6,090 nt of DNA from Ilumatobacteraceae bacterium (GTDB taxonomy: Bacteria > Actinomycetota > Acidimicrobiia > Acidimicrobiales > Ilumatobacteraceae). How positions within the stretch are numbered: position 1 is the first letter of the stretch; the number at the start of each line of letters is the position of its first letter. The stretch covers positions 1 to 6,090 of the forward strand of contig JALRDI010000231.1 of assembly GCA_023257035.1 (NCBI GenBank). The letters run 5' to 3'. Shown in pieces: positions 5,778-6,090 of this stretch. A program made the position numbers and the translations under genes. Below the pieces are notes generated by a model. That model had not been told where the DNA came from. It made no database searches and was given only the letters and a program-made list of their open reading frames with translations.

Positions 5778-5892
5778 ACACGGTCACCTTCGCAAGTCGC
5801 TAATCGGCGCTCCGAATCGAGAACGGCGGCAAAGTGCATCGCCGCAATGCCAGATACTGCATCTCTGACCGAAAGCGTTCAACAAGTAGAGA

Positions 5893-5920
5893 ACGTGCCG
5901 AGCCCGAAGGCCCGGCACGT
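5893..5920 (-). terminator. Intrinsic terminator of tRNA-Ser with UUCG tetraloop
   Basis: Read on the minus strand, ACGTGCCG pairs with CGGCACGT. Inside it a G-U pair and GCC/GGC close a UUCG tetraloop, giving a 12-pair stem. It begins 6 bases after the tRNA-Ser discriminator and is followed by a pyrimidine-rich, imperfect U stretch. The C(UUCG)G loop makes the hairpin very stable. On the plus strand the G-U position becomes an A-C mismatch, so the structure is optimised for minus-strand RNA. Confidence 0.85.
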
Positions 5921-5926
5921 CCCTTG

Positions 5927-6013
5927 CGTAGAGGGTGGGATTTGAACCCACGGACCACTCGCGTGGTCAACGCCTTAGCAGGGCGCCCCATTCGGCCGCT
6001 CTGGCACCTCTCC
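5927..6013 (-). tRNA. tRNA-Ser (anticodon GCT)
   Basis: This is an 87-base class II tRNA on the minus strand. The anticodon loop CTGCTAA has anticodon GCT at plus positions 5977-5979, closed by CGCC/GGCG, and reads AGC and AGU. The long variable arm GACCAC/GTGGTC (6 bp, plus 5953-5968) is the serine hallmark. The T-arm is GTGGG/CCCAC with loop TTCAAAT. The acceptor GGAGAGG pairs with CCTCTAC except for a G2-A71 mismatch (plus 6012/5929). The discriminator is G and CCA is not encoded. Confidence 0.95.
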
Positions 6014-6024
6014 GAATGCACCAA

Positions 6025-6030
6025 AGTCTA
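6025..6030 (-). promoter_or_regulatory. Candidate -10 element of tRNA-Ser
   Basis: TAGACT on the minus strand ends 11 bases before the tRNA 5' end, identical in sequence and nearly identical in position to the element before tRNA-Arg. No good -35 hexamer is seen at 16-18 bases, so the promoter may depend on the -10 alone or on another sigma preference. Confidence 0.35.
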
Positions 6031-6090
6031 CAGATCAACAGTCGTAGCCCTACCGGCGACACGATAGGTTGGTAGACGGAACGGTGGCAG

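Noticed and set aside
5449..5787. Minus-strand frame overlapping the LysM gene start (112 residues)
   Set aside because: It shows no recognisable domain, and it overlaps the Arg-rich N-terminus and transmembrane anchor of the LysM protein, which form a coherent architecture in the other frame.
5834..6067. Open frame on the plus strand containing GWDLNPRTTRVVNALAGRP
   Set aside because: This is the familiar translation of a tRNA-Ser gene in antisense; the frame lies across the tRNA and its terminator and is not a protein gene. The opposite-strand frame at 5800-6024 is the same artefact.

Overview
The window is a mosaic of two very different DNAs. Bases 1 to about 395 are AT-rich (about one third G+C in the stretches I counted) and carry, on the minus strand, the first 130 codons of an exported pentapeptide-repeat protein. 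From about base 400 onward the sequence is markedly more G+C-rich and reads like a free-living actinobacterium, most plausibly of the Acidimicrobiia/Ilumatobacter type. The clues are a citryl-CoA-lyase-like protein of actinobacterial style, Ser/Thr-rich LysM cell-wall proteins, an acidic Cys-repeat lipoprotein, intrinsic terminators and tRNAs without encoded CCA. That lineage guess is an inference from gene style. The switch falls in a few bases (391-402), exactly where the citryl-CoA-lyase-like gene loses its N-terminus, so an assembly or amplification chimera is the simplest explanation.

Layout of the actinobacterial part. A 5'-truncated citrate-synthase-fold gene (400-1032, +) is followed by a four-helix membrane protein of unknown function (1146-1745, +). 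The ribosome binding site of the latter is folded into a strong predicted hairpin (1102-1134). A symmetric intrinsic terminator (1771-1797) closes this gene and also the convergent minus-strand unit. That unit runs from tRNA-Arg(ACG) (3940-4012) through an acidic repeat lipoprotein (2771-3850) to an EamA-family transporter (1805-2710). A DUF805 membrane protein with a polyproline tail (4114-4512, +) lies divergent to the tRNA and converges, with only 7 bases between, on a membrane-anchored LysM/lysozyme-like cell-wall hydrolase (4520-5695, -). The leader of that hydrolase gene contains two perfect inverted repeats. At the right end tRNA-Ser(GCT) (5927-6013, -) is followed by a UUCG-tetraloop terminator (5893-5920).

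The genes do not form one obvious pathway. The recurring theme is the cell envelope: lipoprotein, transporter, two small membrane proteins and a peptidoglycan-binding hydrolase. I see no mobile element, CRISPR array, toxin-antitoxin pair or defence system. The items most worth following are the lipoprotein's two exactly spaced four-cysteine repeats and the sequestered ribosome binding site at 1102-1134.
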